Shown here one piece after another: positions 24,218 to 30,150 of a DNA stretch of 31,852 nucleotides. The position numbers and the translations under genes were made by a program. This DNA comes from JBEBSD01 sp040394475 (GTDB lineage Bacteria > Bacteroidota > Bacteroidia > Cytophagales > Spirosomataceae), in NCBI GenBank assembly GCA_040394475.1, contig JBEBSD010000068.1, forward strand, positions 1 through 31,852. The letters are read 5' to 3'. The notes beneath the pieces were generated by a model. The model saw nothing but the letters and a program-made list of their open reading frames with translations, was not told the origin of the DNA and searched no databases. Numbering within the stretch: position 1 is the first letter of the stretch; the number at the start of each line of letters is the position of its first letter.

Positions 24218-24982
24218 ATGCAAGTAGAAAAATTTAACCTCTCCGGAAAAACGGCGCTGGTAACCGGAGCCAGCCAGGGGATCGGAGAGGCCATCGCGAA
24301 GGTGCTCGCGGATGCGGGAGCGAAGGTGGTTGTTCATTACCACAAGAACCGGAAAAAGGCGCTTGAGGTAGTTGCGGTTATCCGGAAAGATGGGGGGGAA
24401 GCAGCTGCCGTTCAGGCGGATTTTACCAAAAGGGGCAGCGCTGATAAGCTGTACGGAACGCTTTCCCGGAAAAAAGAACAAATCGATATTCTCGTCATCA
24501 ATGCTTCCGTACAGGTAGTCCGGGACTGGGATAAAGTAGGTGGGAAGGATTTTGACAGGCAGGTCGATGCCAATTTCAGAGCGACATTGCAGCTCATGCA
24601 GCTTTTTTTCCCCGCAATGGTCCGTAAGCAATGGGGACGGATCCTGACGATTGGCAGTGTCCAGCAAGTGCGGCCGCATCCTTCGATGATCGTGTACGCT
24701 GCAACCAAGTCGGCCGTACGGAATCTGATCCGGAATGTTGCCATGCAGCTTGCCGATAAGGGTGTTACCGTCAACAACCTGGCGCCGGGAGTAATTGAAA
24801 CCCCGCGCATCAAAGAACCCGTCCCGGAAAATGAGAAAAGGATCATGAAAAGAATGGAAACCCCCATGGAAAGGATCGGCCAACCGGAAGACTGTGCCGG
24901 CGTCGCCCTGCTTCTCTGCTCGGATGCCGGCAGGTTCATAACCGGCCAGAATATCTACGTAGACGGCGGCATGAGCCTGTAA
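24218..24982 (+). CDS. Short-chain dehydrogenase/reductase (SDR)
   Basis: A 254-aa classical SDR: cofactor motif TGASQGIG (16-23), structural Asn119, catalytic Ser147, Tyr160 and Lys164 (YAATK), and the C-terminal 'FITGQNIYVDGGMSL' strand. The usual NNAG is replaced by 'INAS' (94-97). Basic residues after the second strand ('HYHKNRKK', 40-47) favour NADP(H). It resembles FabG-like or sugar dehydrogenases; the substrate is unknown. I start at ATG 24218, where the family N-terminus begins; the frame is open from 24146. An orphan TPP riboswitch lies convergent, 54-200 bp beyond its stop, so read-through of that switch would be antisense to this gene. Confidence 0.9.
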   Translation: MQVEKFNLSGKTALVTGASQGIGEAIAKVLADAGAKVVVHYHKNRKKALEVVAVIRKDGGEAAAVQADFTKRGSADKLYGTLSRKKEQIDILVINASVQVVRDWDKVGGKDFDRQVDANFRATLQLMQLFFPAMVRKQWGRILTIGSVQQVRPHPSMIVYAATKSAVRNLIRNVAMQLADKGVTVNNLAPGVIETPRIKEPVPENEKRIMKRMETPMERIGQPEDCAGVALLLCSDAGRFITGQNIYVDGGMSL

Positions 24983-24988
24983 TAACTA

Positions 24989-25030
24989 CCGATCTCCAAT
25001 AGCTGATTTCCGATAGCTGACAGCCGGATA
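24989..25030. repeat. Six in-phase heptamers of the CCGATAG type
   Basis: Six 7-bp units (consensus CYRATAG; CCGATAG at 25010-25016) follow the SDR stop codon without a break in phase. CCGATAG is the same unit found twice in the array at 12612-12639. Confidence 0.75.
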
Positions 25031-25035
25031 CACAC

Positions 25036-25073
25036 AAAAAAGGAGGCTATTTTCTTTTACAAAAACAACCTCC
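25036..25073 (-). terminator. Intrinsic terminator directly after the TPP aptamer
   Basis: On the minus strand GGAGGTTGTTTT (25073-25062) pairs with AAAATAGCCTCC (25053-25042) over 12 bp including two G-U pairs, with an 8-nt loop, followed by six T (25041-25036). It starts 2 bp after the aptamer's P1 stem, so it is the natural expression platform: ligand binding would favour termination. Confidence 0.85.
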
Positions 25074-25075
25074 CG

Positions 25076-25183
25076 TTAATCCTATCCTTTCGCTGGCGTT
25101 ATCCAGATCAAGTTATAAGAATTTGCTTCTCAGGCCTTTCAGAAGCTTATTCAGCTGCCTGTTCGGCCTCTCCTCAGGATTAA
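25076..25183 (-). promoter_or_regulatory. TPP (THI-box) riboswitch, orphan
   Basis: Read on the minus strand, this has the full thiamine-pyrophosphate aptamer layout. An 8-bp P1 is formed by TTAATCCT (25183-25176) and AGGATTAA (25083-25076). The pyrimidine-sensing side carries GGCCTGAGA (about 25136-25128) and the pyrophosphate side carries CTTGATCTGGATAACGCCAG, near-identical to the family consensus CCTGATCTGGATAATGCCAG. TPP riboswitches normally lead thiamine synthesis or transport genes. Here the minus strand beyond the terminator runs into the 3' end of the convergent SDR gene, with no ORF between. No clear promoter was found in 25184-25360. Confidence 0.92.
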
Positions 25184-25360
25184 CAGGATTAAATGCGAAA
25201 GAACCATGCCAGTCGTTTCAGGGATTATTTGAGGGTATTGTGGGAAAAAATGTAGAAAGTATAACGCGGTTTTAGCAGGATTTTGAGGATTAACCGGACA
25301 AATCAAAGTGTTGTCCGGGAGGCGTTTCCGGGTCCAACAAGACAACACTTACAAGACGGC

Positions 25361-25396
25361 AAAAGAAAAGAGGCTGCCCTTTCAGACAACCTCTTT
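25361..25396 (-). terminator. Intrinsic terminator of the YciE/F-like gene
   Basis: AAAGAGGTTGTC (25396-25385) pairs with GGCAGCCTCTTT (25378-25367) over 12 bp with a 6-nt loop and is followed by TCTTTT. It lies 15 bp past the stop codon. Its GAGGTTGT/GCCTC core resembles the terminator at 25036-25073. Confidence 0.85.
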
Positions 25397-25411
25397 CAAA
25401 AAAGCAAACTA

Positions 25412-25933
25412 CTACTTTTCTTCCATGGCTGTTTCGTTGACAAAGCGTTCTGCTATCTCTGTGAGATTGGCGTCCGCTCTTTTCTCTTCTTCCAAAATCT
25501 CTCCCAGGAGTTGCTTGGCCTTTTTGTGTCCCATAATTTTAGCAAAAGTGGCTAAGGTGCCATAGGTGGCGATTTCATAGTGCTCAATTTTTTGAGCGCC
25601 TGCTATCAAAGCGGCGTCTCTCACCATTGTCCCTTTGTTGGAATCCGCTATCAGCTCCGCTGCTTCCTTCAGCAAGCCGTCCATCGCCTGGCATTTTACC
25701 CCCCGGGCTTTCTCTCCGATGCTGTCAAATACCTGTTTCAGCATTTCAATATGCCCTGCGGTCTCTTCACGATGCATTTCAAACGCGTTCCTCAGTTCGT
25801 CCGAAGTAGCTGCCTTAGACATCTTGGAGAGGTTCTTATGCAGATGTTCCTCCGCCCAGAAGATATCTTTCAGTCCGTCCACGAAAAGTTCGTGAAACTC
25901 ACTGTCCATTGGTGTTTTTTCATTATTAGGCAT
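25412..25933 (-). CDS. YciE/YciF ferritin-like protein (DUF892)
   Basis: A 173-aa all-helical protein of the DUF892 family. The family opening 'FHELFVDGLKDIFWAEEHLHKNLSKM' is present, and Glu/His pairs in 'REETAGHIEML' and 'QKIEHYEIATYGTL' are placed like ferritin-type di-iron ligands. YciF relatives are stress-induced, but the biochemical role is not settled. The gene is monocistronic: divergent from the FkbM gene and closed by its own terminator. An inverted repeat TCCAAG-N5-CTTGGA lies 64 bp upstream (25997-26013). Confidence 0.9.
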   Translation of the reverse strand: MPNNEKTPMDSEFHELFVDGLKDIFWAEEHLHKNLSKMSKAATSDELRNAFEMHREETAGHIEMLKQVFDSIGEKARGVKCQAMDGLLKEAAELIADSNKGTMVRDAALIAGAQKIEHYEIATYGTLATFAKIMGHKKAKQLLGEILEEEKRADANLTEIAERFVNETAMEEK

Positions 25934-25996
25934 AGTCAGTTGATTATAGTTGATGAATATGAATAACGCGGGTATCAGGCGTTTGTTTTAGTTATC

Positions 25997-26013
25997 TCCA
26001 AGTTATTCTTGGA
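25997..26013. promoter_or_regulatory. 6-5-6 inverted repeat upstream of the YciE/F-like gene
   Basis: TCCAAG, five bases (TTATT), then CTTGGA form a perfect inverted repeat in the divergent intergenic region. Its size suits a dimeric regulator. No regulator is identified and the role is inference. Confidence 0.35.
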
Positions 26014-26048
26014 TTTGGCCTAATTCATTAACTGAATCCGGCCGGATA

Positions 26049-26090
26049 GGTTCCCCTGCGGCGTCCTTTGCCGCAGAACCGATATTTTTT
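26049..26090 (+). terminator. Terminator-like hairpin in leader position of the FkbM gene
   Basis: GGTTC (26049-26053) and TGCGGC (26057-26062) pair with GCCGCA (26070-26075) and GAACC (26076-26080), leaving a CCC bulge and a 7-nt loop; TTTTTT follows at 26085-26090. No plus-strand gene precedes it, since the neighbour on the left is divergent. It could be an attenuator or end an unannotated short RNA. Confidence 0.5.
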
Positions 26091-26158
26091 GCCCCCGGCA
26101 ATTTTTTTTATCCGCTTTTCCCTCTATTTTGCCGCTAAGTTTCAGCTAAATCAAATCT

Positions 26159-27004
26159 ATGTCCCTACTCACCTATTTAAAGGATTCCATTGCCCGCAAA
26201 AAAGCGCGGCGCGTCTTTCAGCAATACGGCACCCGCGTGGATACGTTCCGCTTCGGCGATAACCGGGAGGTTCAGTTTGCCAACTGGCTTAACCCGCTGA
26301 TGAAGCCGAAGGTTATTACCCAGGACGAACTGGACTTTTTCGCCCAATACATCCCGAAAGGCTCCATGGCGATTGACATCGGCGCGAATATCGGCGATCT
26401 TACCGTGTCAATGGGCATTGCTGCCGGCAGCGACGGGATTGTGCTCGGTATCGACCCCAACCCGGTTGTATTTGCCGTTCTGAAAGAAAATGCAAAAATA
26501 AATGCAGGCAAAAGCAATATCGTCCCGCTGCAGCTGGCGGCAGCGGCGAAAGAGACCGTGTTTTATTTTGCTTCCTCGGAAGCCTCCATGAGCAACGGAG
26601 GGCTGATAGAAGATATCAACGATAACCGTCACGGAAAACACAAACTTAAGGACGGCATACCGGGTGTTCACTTCGGTAACTACCTGGAGCAGCATTATGG
26701 CGAGTGGCTGCCGAAGTTAGCGCTCATCAAAACCGACACGGAAGGATGGGATTATTTTGTACTCAAAACCCTTGAACCGGTTATCGCTCAATATCGCCCG
26801 GTGGTGATCGCAGAAATATTCCATACGATTTCAACGGAGATGCGGCACAATATTTTTGACCTGCTTCACCAGTACGATTACACGATCCTCAATGCCGGGC
26901 AATTGCAAACGGAAAACCCGATTGCGCTGTCCGAAATAAAAACAAAGGAAGAAATGCCCAAAGCCGGGCTGACAGAGAATATTGTCGCCAGGCCCAATAA
27001 GTAA
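26159..27004 (+). CDS. FkbM family methyltransferase
   Basis: A 281-aa SAM-dependent methyltransferase. Motif I reads 'AIDIGANIGD' (71-80), the acidic residue after strand 2 is Asp99 ('GIDPNP'), and 'IKTDTEGWDYFVL' is the FkbM signature block. Members O-methylate sugars or natural products; the acceptor here is unknown. No membrane segment or signal peptide is seen. The gene is monocistronic as far as visible, with a hairpin plus T-tract in its upstream region. The ATG at 26159 follows a Bacteroidota-type AT-rich region without a Shine-Dalgarno sequence. Confidence 0.9.
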   Translation: MSLLTYLKDSIARKKARRVFQQYGTRVDTFRFGDNREVQFANWLNPLMKPKVITQDELDFFAQYIPKGSMAIDIGANIGDLTVSMGIAAGSDGIVLGIDPNPVVFAVLKENAKINAGKSNIVPLQLAAAAKETVFYFASSEASMSNGGLIEDINDNRHGKHKLKDGIPGVHFGNYLEQHYGEWLPKLALIKTDTEGWDYFVLKTLEPVIAQYRPVVIAEIFHTISTEMRHNIFDLLHQYDYTILNAGQLQTENPIALSEIKTKEEMPKAGLTENIVARPNK

Positions 27005-27076
27005 CGCCGTATCCCGGTGTTGAGCGTGTTATCCTATCCTTTGTGTCATAGTTTCTAACCTTTAACACGATTGAAG

Positions 27077-27538
27077 ATGGAAAGAATGCAATTCAGGAAG
27101 AACATTAATGCGCCGGCAACGAAAGTGTATAACACCATGATCGGCAGAGAGACCTTCAGGCAGTGGACGGCGGTATTCAATCCGTCCTCTGACTTCGAAG
27201 GGGGCGGGGTGGAAGGAAGCTGGGACAAGGGATCCAAGATCCTGTTTGTAGGCAGCGGCCAGGATGGTAAGCGCGGAGGGATGGTGGGGTATATCCGGGA
27301 AAATATCCCGAATGAGTATGTTTCTATCGAATATGCGGGTATCCTGGACGGGGACGAGGAACTTACGGAGGGGCCGGTAGCGGAAGAATGGCAGGGTTTC
27401 GAAAACTACACGTTTGAAGCTCATGATGGAGTGACTACCGTAACCGTAACGATCGATGTGAACGATCAAATGGTCGATTATTTCCAAAAAACCTATCCCA
27501 GGGCGTTGGACAAATTGAAAGAAATCTGTGAAGGCTAG
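27077..27538 (+). CDS. SRPBCC/AHSA1-like domain protein
   Basis: A 153-aa protein of the SRPBCC (START-like) helix-grip fold: 'MQFRKNINAPATKVYNTMIGRETFRQWTAVF' opens the domain, 'GSWDKGSKILFVG' is the central hairpin, and a long C-terminal helix ends the fold ('YFQKTYPRALDKLKEICEG'). Such proteins bind small hydrophobic ligands, or Hsp90 in the Aha1 branch; no specific ligand can be named. The frame opens at TTG 27071, but ATG 27077 is the better start. A second SRPBCC gene lies at 31271-31699; the two differ clearly in sequence. Confidence 0.85.
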   Translation: MERMQFRKNINAPATKVYNTMIGRETFRQWTAVFNPSSDFEGGGVEGSWDKGSKILFVGSGQDGKRGGMVGYIRENIPNEYVSIEYAGILDGDEELTEGPVAEEWQGFENYTFEAHDGVTTVTVTIDVNDQMVDYFQKTYPRALDKLKEICEG

Positions 27539-27575
27539 CCGGCCTGGGTGGCCCCGCCTAGGTGGCCCCGCCGGC
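27538..27575. repeat. GC-rich 14-bp tandem duplication flanked by GCCGGC
   Basis: TGGGTGGCCCCGCC (27545-27558) is followed directly by a copy differing at one base (27559-27572). GCCGGC flanks the pair at 27538-27543 and 27570-27575, so the transcript can fold. It may end the SRPBCC transcript, although the following ATTTTG tract is weak. Confidence 0.5.
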
Positions 27576-27677
27576 ATTTTGAGTAGCAATAAGGGGGCTC
27601 CCATCAAAGCCCGGAGAGGGGGGAATCGCAGTATTCGTGAAATAGTGATCGGAAGCGACTTTGTTTATCCGAATCCT

Positions 27678-27713
27678 TCGTTACCTTTTTATAAATCATT
27701 ACCTTTTTACAAA
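27678..27713 (+). repeat. 18-bp tandem duplication, candidate operator
   Basis: TCGTTACCTTTTTATAAA (27678-27695) is followed directly by a copy with two substitutions (27696-27713). The shared core is TTACCTTTTTA. It lies 150-190 bp upstream of the HbpS-like start. Paired direct repeats near a two-gene detoxification unit suggest a regulator site; that is inference. Confidence 0.6.
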
Positions 27714-27749
27714 AAAGTCTACTCCCCGTCAGCATCAGGCGCTGTATTA

Positions 27750-27777
27750 TATAAAATTTTCGAAAGATTATTTTATA
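27750..27777. promoter_or_regulatory. 8-12-8 AT-rich inverted repeat
   Basis: TATAAAAT (27750-27757) and ATTTTATA (27770-27777) are inverted around 12 bases that contain the palindrome TTTCGAAA (27758-27765). The nested symmetry, 88-115 bp before the HbpS-like start, suits a dimeric regulator. AT-rich chance symmetry is possible. Confidence 0.3.
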
Positions 27778-27864
27778 CAAAAAAAGGATTGCGCTGTTCT
27801 AAGCACCCTGATTTTCCGTTCTTTGCAGATAATATTATAGTATTCGCCTTAAAAGTTATAAATT

Positions 27865-28266
27865 ATGAACATTACATTAAAGCAGGCAGAAGCTGTCATC
27901 ACGGCAGCCAAAGCGAAAGCCGCCGGGATTAATACCCTGATGAATATTGCCGTTGTGGACAGCGGCGCCAATCTCGTAGCATTTGTGCACATGGACGGCG
28001 CCTGGCTGGGATCGATTGACATCTCCCAAAAGAAAGCCCGCACTGCCCGGTACTTCAATATGCCGACCGGGGATATCGGTAAACTTTCGCAGCCGGGAGG
28101 GTCATTGTACAACATTGAGCATTCCAACGGCGGGCTGATTACGTTCCCGGGGGGAGTGCCGATTAAAAATGCCGCCGGCGAAATCATCGGTGCAGTCGGC
28201 GTTTCCGGCGATACTGTTGAAAACGATCATGCCGTAGCCCAGGCAGGCGCCGATGCGGTAAAATAA
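27865..28266 (+). CDS. HbpS/GlcG-like heme-binding family protein
   Basis: A 133-aa protein of the HbpS/GlcG family (PF03928): 'MNITLKQAEAVITAAKAKAAGINTLMNIAVVDSGANLVAFVHMDGA' opens the domain and 'GGVPIKNAAGEIIGAVGVSG' closes it, at the normal single-domain length. HbpS binds heme in Streptomyces, while GlcG accompanies glycolate oxidase genes; many members sit next to oxidoreductases with unknown role. It has no signal peptide, so it should be cytoplasmic. It lies 25 bp upstream of the formaldehyde dehydrogenase gene and is almost certainly co-transcribed with it. Confidence 0.9.
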   Translation: MNITLKQAEAVITAAKAKAAGINTLMNIAVVDSGANLVAFVHMDGAWLGSIDISQKKARTARYFNMPTGDIGKLSQPGGSLYNIEHSNGGLITFPGGVPIKNAAGEIIGAVGVSGDTVENDHAVAQAGADAVK

Positions 28267-28291
28267 ACTATTCACCTAAACCTTTAAATGT

Positions 28292-29482
28292 ATGTGTCAA
28301 AATCACGGAGTTGCCTATGTTCGCCCCGGGGAGGTCGAAGTAAGGGAAATAGCCTATCCCGAATTAGCCCTGGGCGACAGAAAATGCGACCATGGGGTAA
28401 TCCTGAAAGTCGTATGCACCAATATATGCGGGAGCGACCAGCATATGGTACGCGGAAGAACAACAGCGGAAGAAGGCCTGATACTCGGGCATGAAATCAC
28501 GGGACTGGTCATCGAGGCCGGCCGCGATGTGGAATTCATCAAGGTTGGCGACCTCGTATCGGTGCCGTTTAACATCGCATGCGGTCGATGCCGTAACTGT
28601 AAGGCCGGGCAGACCGGCATTTGCCTCAACGTCAATCCCGCGCGCCCCGGGGCCGCCTATGGCTATGTGGACATGGGTGGATGGATTGGCGGACAGGCTG
28701 AATACGTGATGGTGCCTTATGCCGATTTCAACCTTCTGAGATTTCCGGACAACGACCAGGCAATGACCAAAATAAAAGACCTTACCCTGCTGTCCGATAT
28801 TTTCCCGACCGGTTATCACGGAGCGGTGACCGCCGGCGTGGGGCCGGGCAGTATTGTCTATGTCGCCGGTGCGGGTCCGGTAGGGTTGGCCTGTGCCGCT
28901 TCATGTCATCTGCTTGGGGCTGCGGTGGTCATTGTGGGCGACATGATCGACGAACGCCTGGCACAGGCCAAAAGTTTCGGCTGCGAAGTCATCGACCTGA
29001 AAAAAGAGGCAACGCTTGCCGAACAGATCGAAGCGATTGTGGGGGTGCCGGAAGTAGATTGTGCCGTGGATTGCGTCGGTTTTGAAGCGAGAGGGCATGG
29101 GCAAAACGCCAATACGGAACAACCCGCTACTGTCTTGAATTCGATTATGGACATCACCCGTGCCGGCGGACAATTGGGAGTCCCCGGGTTATATGTCACG
29201 GGGGATCCGGGAGCCGTGGATGCAGCGGCCAAAAAAGGGAGCCTGAGCATCCGGATCGGGCTCGGCTGGGCCAAATCGCATTCCATCCATACGGGGCAAT
29301 GTCCGGTGATGAAATACCACCGCCAGCTGATGAATGCCATCCTGTATGATAAAGTGCAAATAGCCAAAGCGGTTAATGTACAGGTCATCTCCCTGCAGGA
29401 TTCCGTACAGGGTTATCGGGACTTTGACAAAGGTGCTGCGAAAAAGTTTGTCATCGATCCGCATGGATTGTTGGCGAACTAA
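28292..29482 (+). CDS. Glutathione-independent formaldehyde dehydrogenase
   Basis: A 396-aa zinc-dependent medium-chain dehydrogenase matching Pseudomonas putida FdhA, which oxidises formaldehyde to formate with tightly bound NAD and without glutathione. Catalytic zinc ligands fall at Cys46, His67 and Asp169, and structural zinc ligands at Cys97, Cys100, Cys103 and Cys111, the expected spacing of this subfamily. 'TNICGSDQHMVRGRTTAEEG' and the nucleotide motif GAGPVG (193-198) are conserved. It is cytoplasmic and second in a unit with the HbpS-like gene. Formaldehyde detoxification is the likely role; other aldehydes are possible substrates. Confidence 0.93.
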   Translation: MCQNHGVAYVRPGEVEVREIAYPELALGDRKCDHGVILKVVCTNICGSDQHMVRGRTTAEEGLILGHEITGLVIEAGRDVEFIKVGDLVSVPFNIACGRCRNCKAGQTGICLNVNPARPGAAYGYVDMGGWIGGQAEYVMVPYADFNLLRFPDNDQAMTKIKDLTLLSDIFPTGYHGAVTAGVGPGSIVYVAGAGPVGLACAASCHLLGAAVVIVGDMIDERLAQAKSFGCEVIDLKKEATLAEQIEAIVGVPEVDCAVDCVGFEARGHGQNANTEQPATVLNSIMDITRAGGQLGVPGLYVTGDPGAVDAAAKKGSLSIRIGLGWAKSHSIHTGQCPVMKYHRQLMNAILYDKVQIAKAVNVQVISLQDSVQGYRDFDKGAAKKFVIDPHGLLAN

Positions 29483-29555
29483 ACGCAAGGCTGTTTTACG
29501 GAGAAGCGTTTCGTTTATTCGTAAATCCTTACAGGACCTAACAGTTTGGCAAAGC

Positions 29556-29592
29556 TTTGTGTGCTGCATCCGAGCCGGCTGCAGCACATAAA
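29556..29592 (+). terminator. Strong hairpin after fdhA, probable terminator
   Basis: TTTGTGTGCTGCA (29556-29568) pairs with TGCAGCACATAAA (29580-29592) over 13 bp with one G-U pair and an 11-nt loop. It lies 74 bp past the fdhA stop and ahead of the lipoprotein gene. No long T-tract follows on the plus strand, so termination may be partial. Confidence 0.5.
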
Positions 29593-29637
29593 ATTATGTA
29601 GACCGGTTTTTACACGTTGCCTGAGAGCGAGACAACT

Positions 29638-30120
29638 ATGAGAACGATACTACGCATTTCATTCCTGCTGGCAGCAGCTGCCTGCAGCAACAGTACCAAG
29701 CAGGAGACCGGCGAAAGCACGACTGTCGGCGATACCTCCAGGGTGACTATTCAGATACCTAAAACGGGATGTTATATAAATATATCCTCCAGCGATACCG
29801 TAAAGTTAAAAGTGGAGACATTTCCCAATGTAGTTACCGGTACGCTTCTGTATAATTTCTATGAGAAGGACAAAAGCATCGGGGATATCGAAGGGAAGTT
29901 GTCGGGCGATACGCTGCTGGCCGATTACACGTTTACCTCAGAAGGCGAGCGTTCAACAAGGCAGGTATTATTCCTTATCAGAGATAGTATTGCCATAGAG
30001 GGATATGGGGCAATGGAAGAAAAAGCGGGAAAAATGGTATTCAAAGACATTCGCCGGATCGATTTCAGTAACGGAATGAAGCTGGTAAAGGTCCCTTGTG
30101 TGGAGGATCTTCAGCCGTAG
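29638..30120 (+). CDS. Hypothetical lipoprotein
   Basis: A 160-aa protein with a lipoprotein signal ending at Cys16 (LAAAAC) and a Ser/Thr-rich linker. The remainder is a compact beta-type domain ('YINISSSDTVKLKVETF', 'VTGTLLYNFYEKDKSIGDIEGKLSGDTLLADYTF') of a kind common in Bacteroidota lipoproteins that measure 'gain and loss' beta strands; I cannot name the family. I choose the ATG at 29638 because the signal peptide begins there; the in-frame ATG at 29617 would add seven hydrophilic residues. It stands alone between the fdhA hairpin and the convergent regulator gene. Confidence 0.8.
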   Translation: MRTILRISFLLAAAACSNSTKQETGESTTVGDTSRVTIQIPKTGCYINISSSDTVKLKVETFPNVVTGTLLYNFYEKDKSIGDIEGKLSGDTLLADYTFTSEGERSTRQVLFLIRDSIAIEGYGAMEEKAGKMVFKDIRRIDFSNGMKLVKVPCVEDLQP

Positions 30121-30150
30121 GCTTTCCCGGTTCGTCTCAGGCTGCTGCAA

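Larger units (their letters stand above)
24983..25411. other. Gene-free region: heptamers, orphan TPP riboswitch, two terminators
   Basis: No protein gene lies in these 429 bp. From left to right they hold heptamer repeats (24989-25030), a minus-strand terminator (25036-25073), a TPP aptamer (25076-25183), 177 bp with scattered AGGATT motifs where the riboswitch promoter must lie, and the terminator of the YciE/F-like gene (25361-25396). Confidence 0.8.
27539..27864. other. Intergenic region upstream of hbpS-like gene
   Basis: These 326 bp hold a GC-rich duplication (27538-27575), an 18-bp tandem duplication (27678-27713) and an AT-rich inverted repeat (27750-27777). No phylum-type promoter pair was found, and no convincing gene. 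Confidence 0.6.

Noticed and set aside
24203..24883. 226-aa minus-strand ORF that a read-through of the TPP riboswitch could reach
   Set aside because: It is antisense to the SDR and looks like non-coding translation; it is not a thiamine gene. I treat it as a shadow, not as the riboswitch target.
27528..27932. 134-aa plus-strand ORF spanning the intergenic region
   Set aside because: It overlaps the end of the SRPBCC gene and the start of the HbpS-like gene, and runs through repeats; composition is non-coding.
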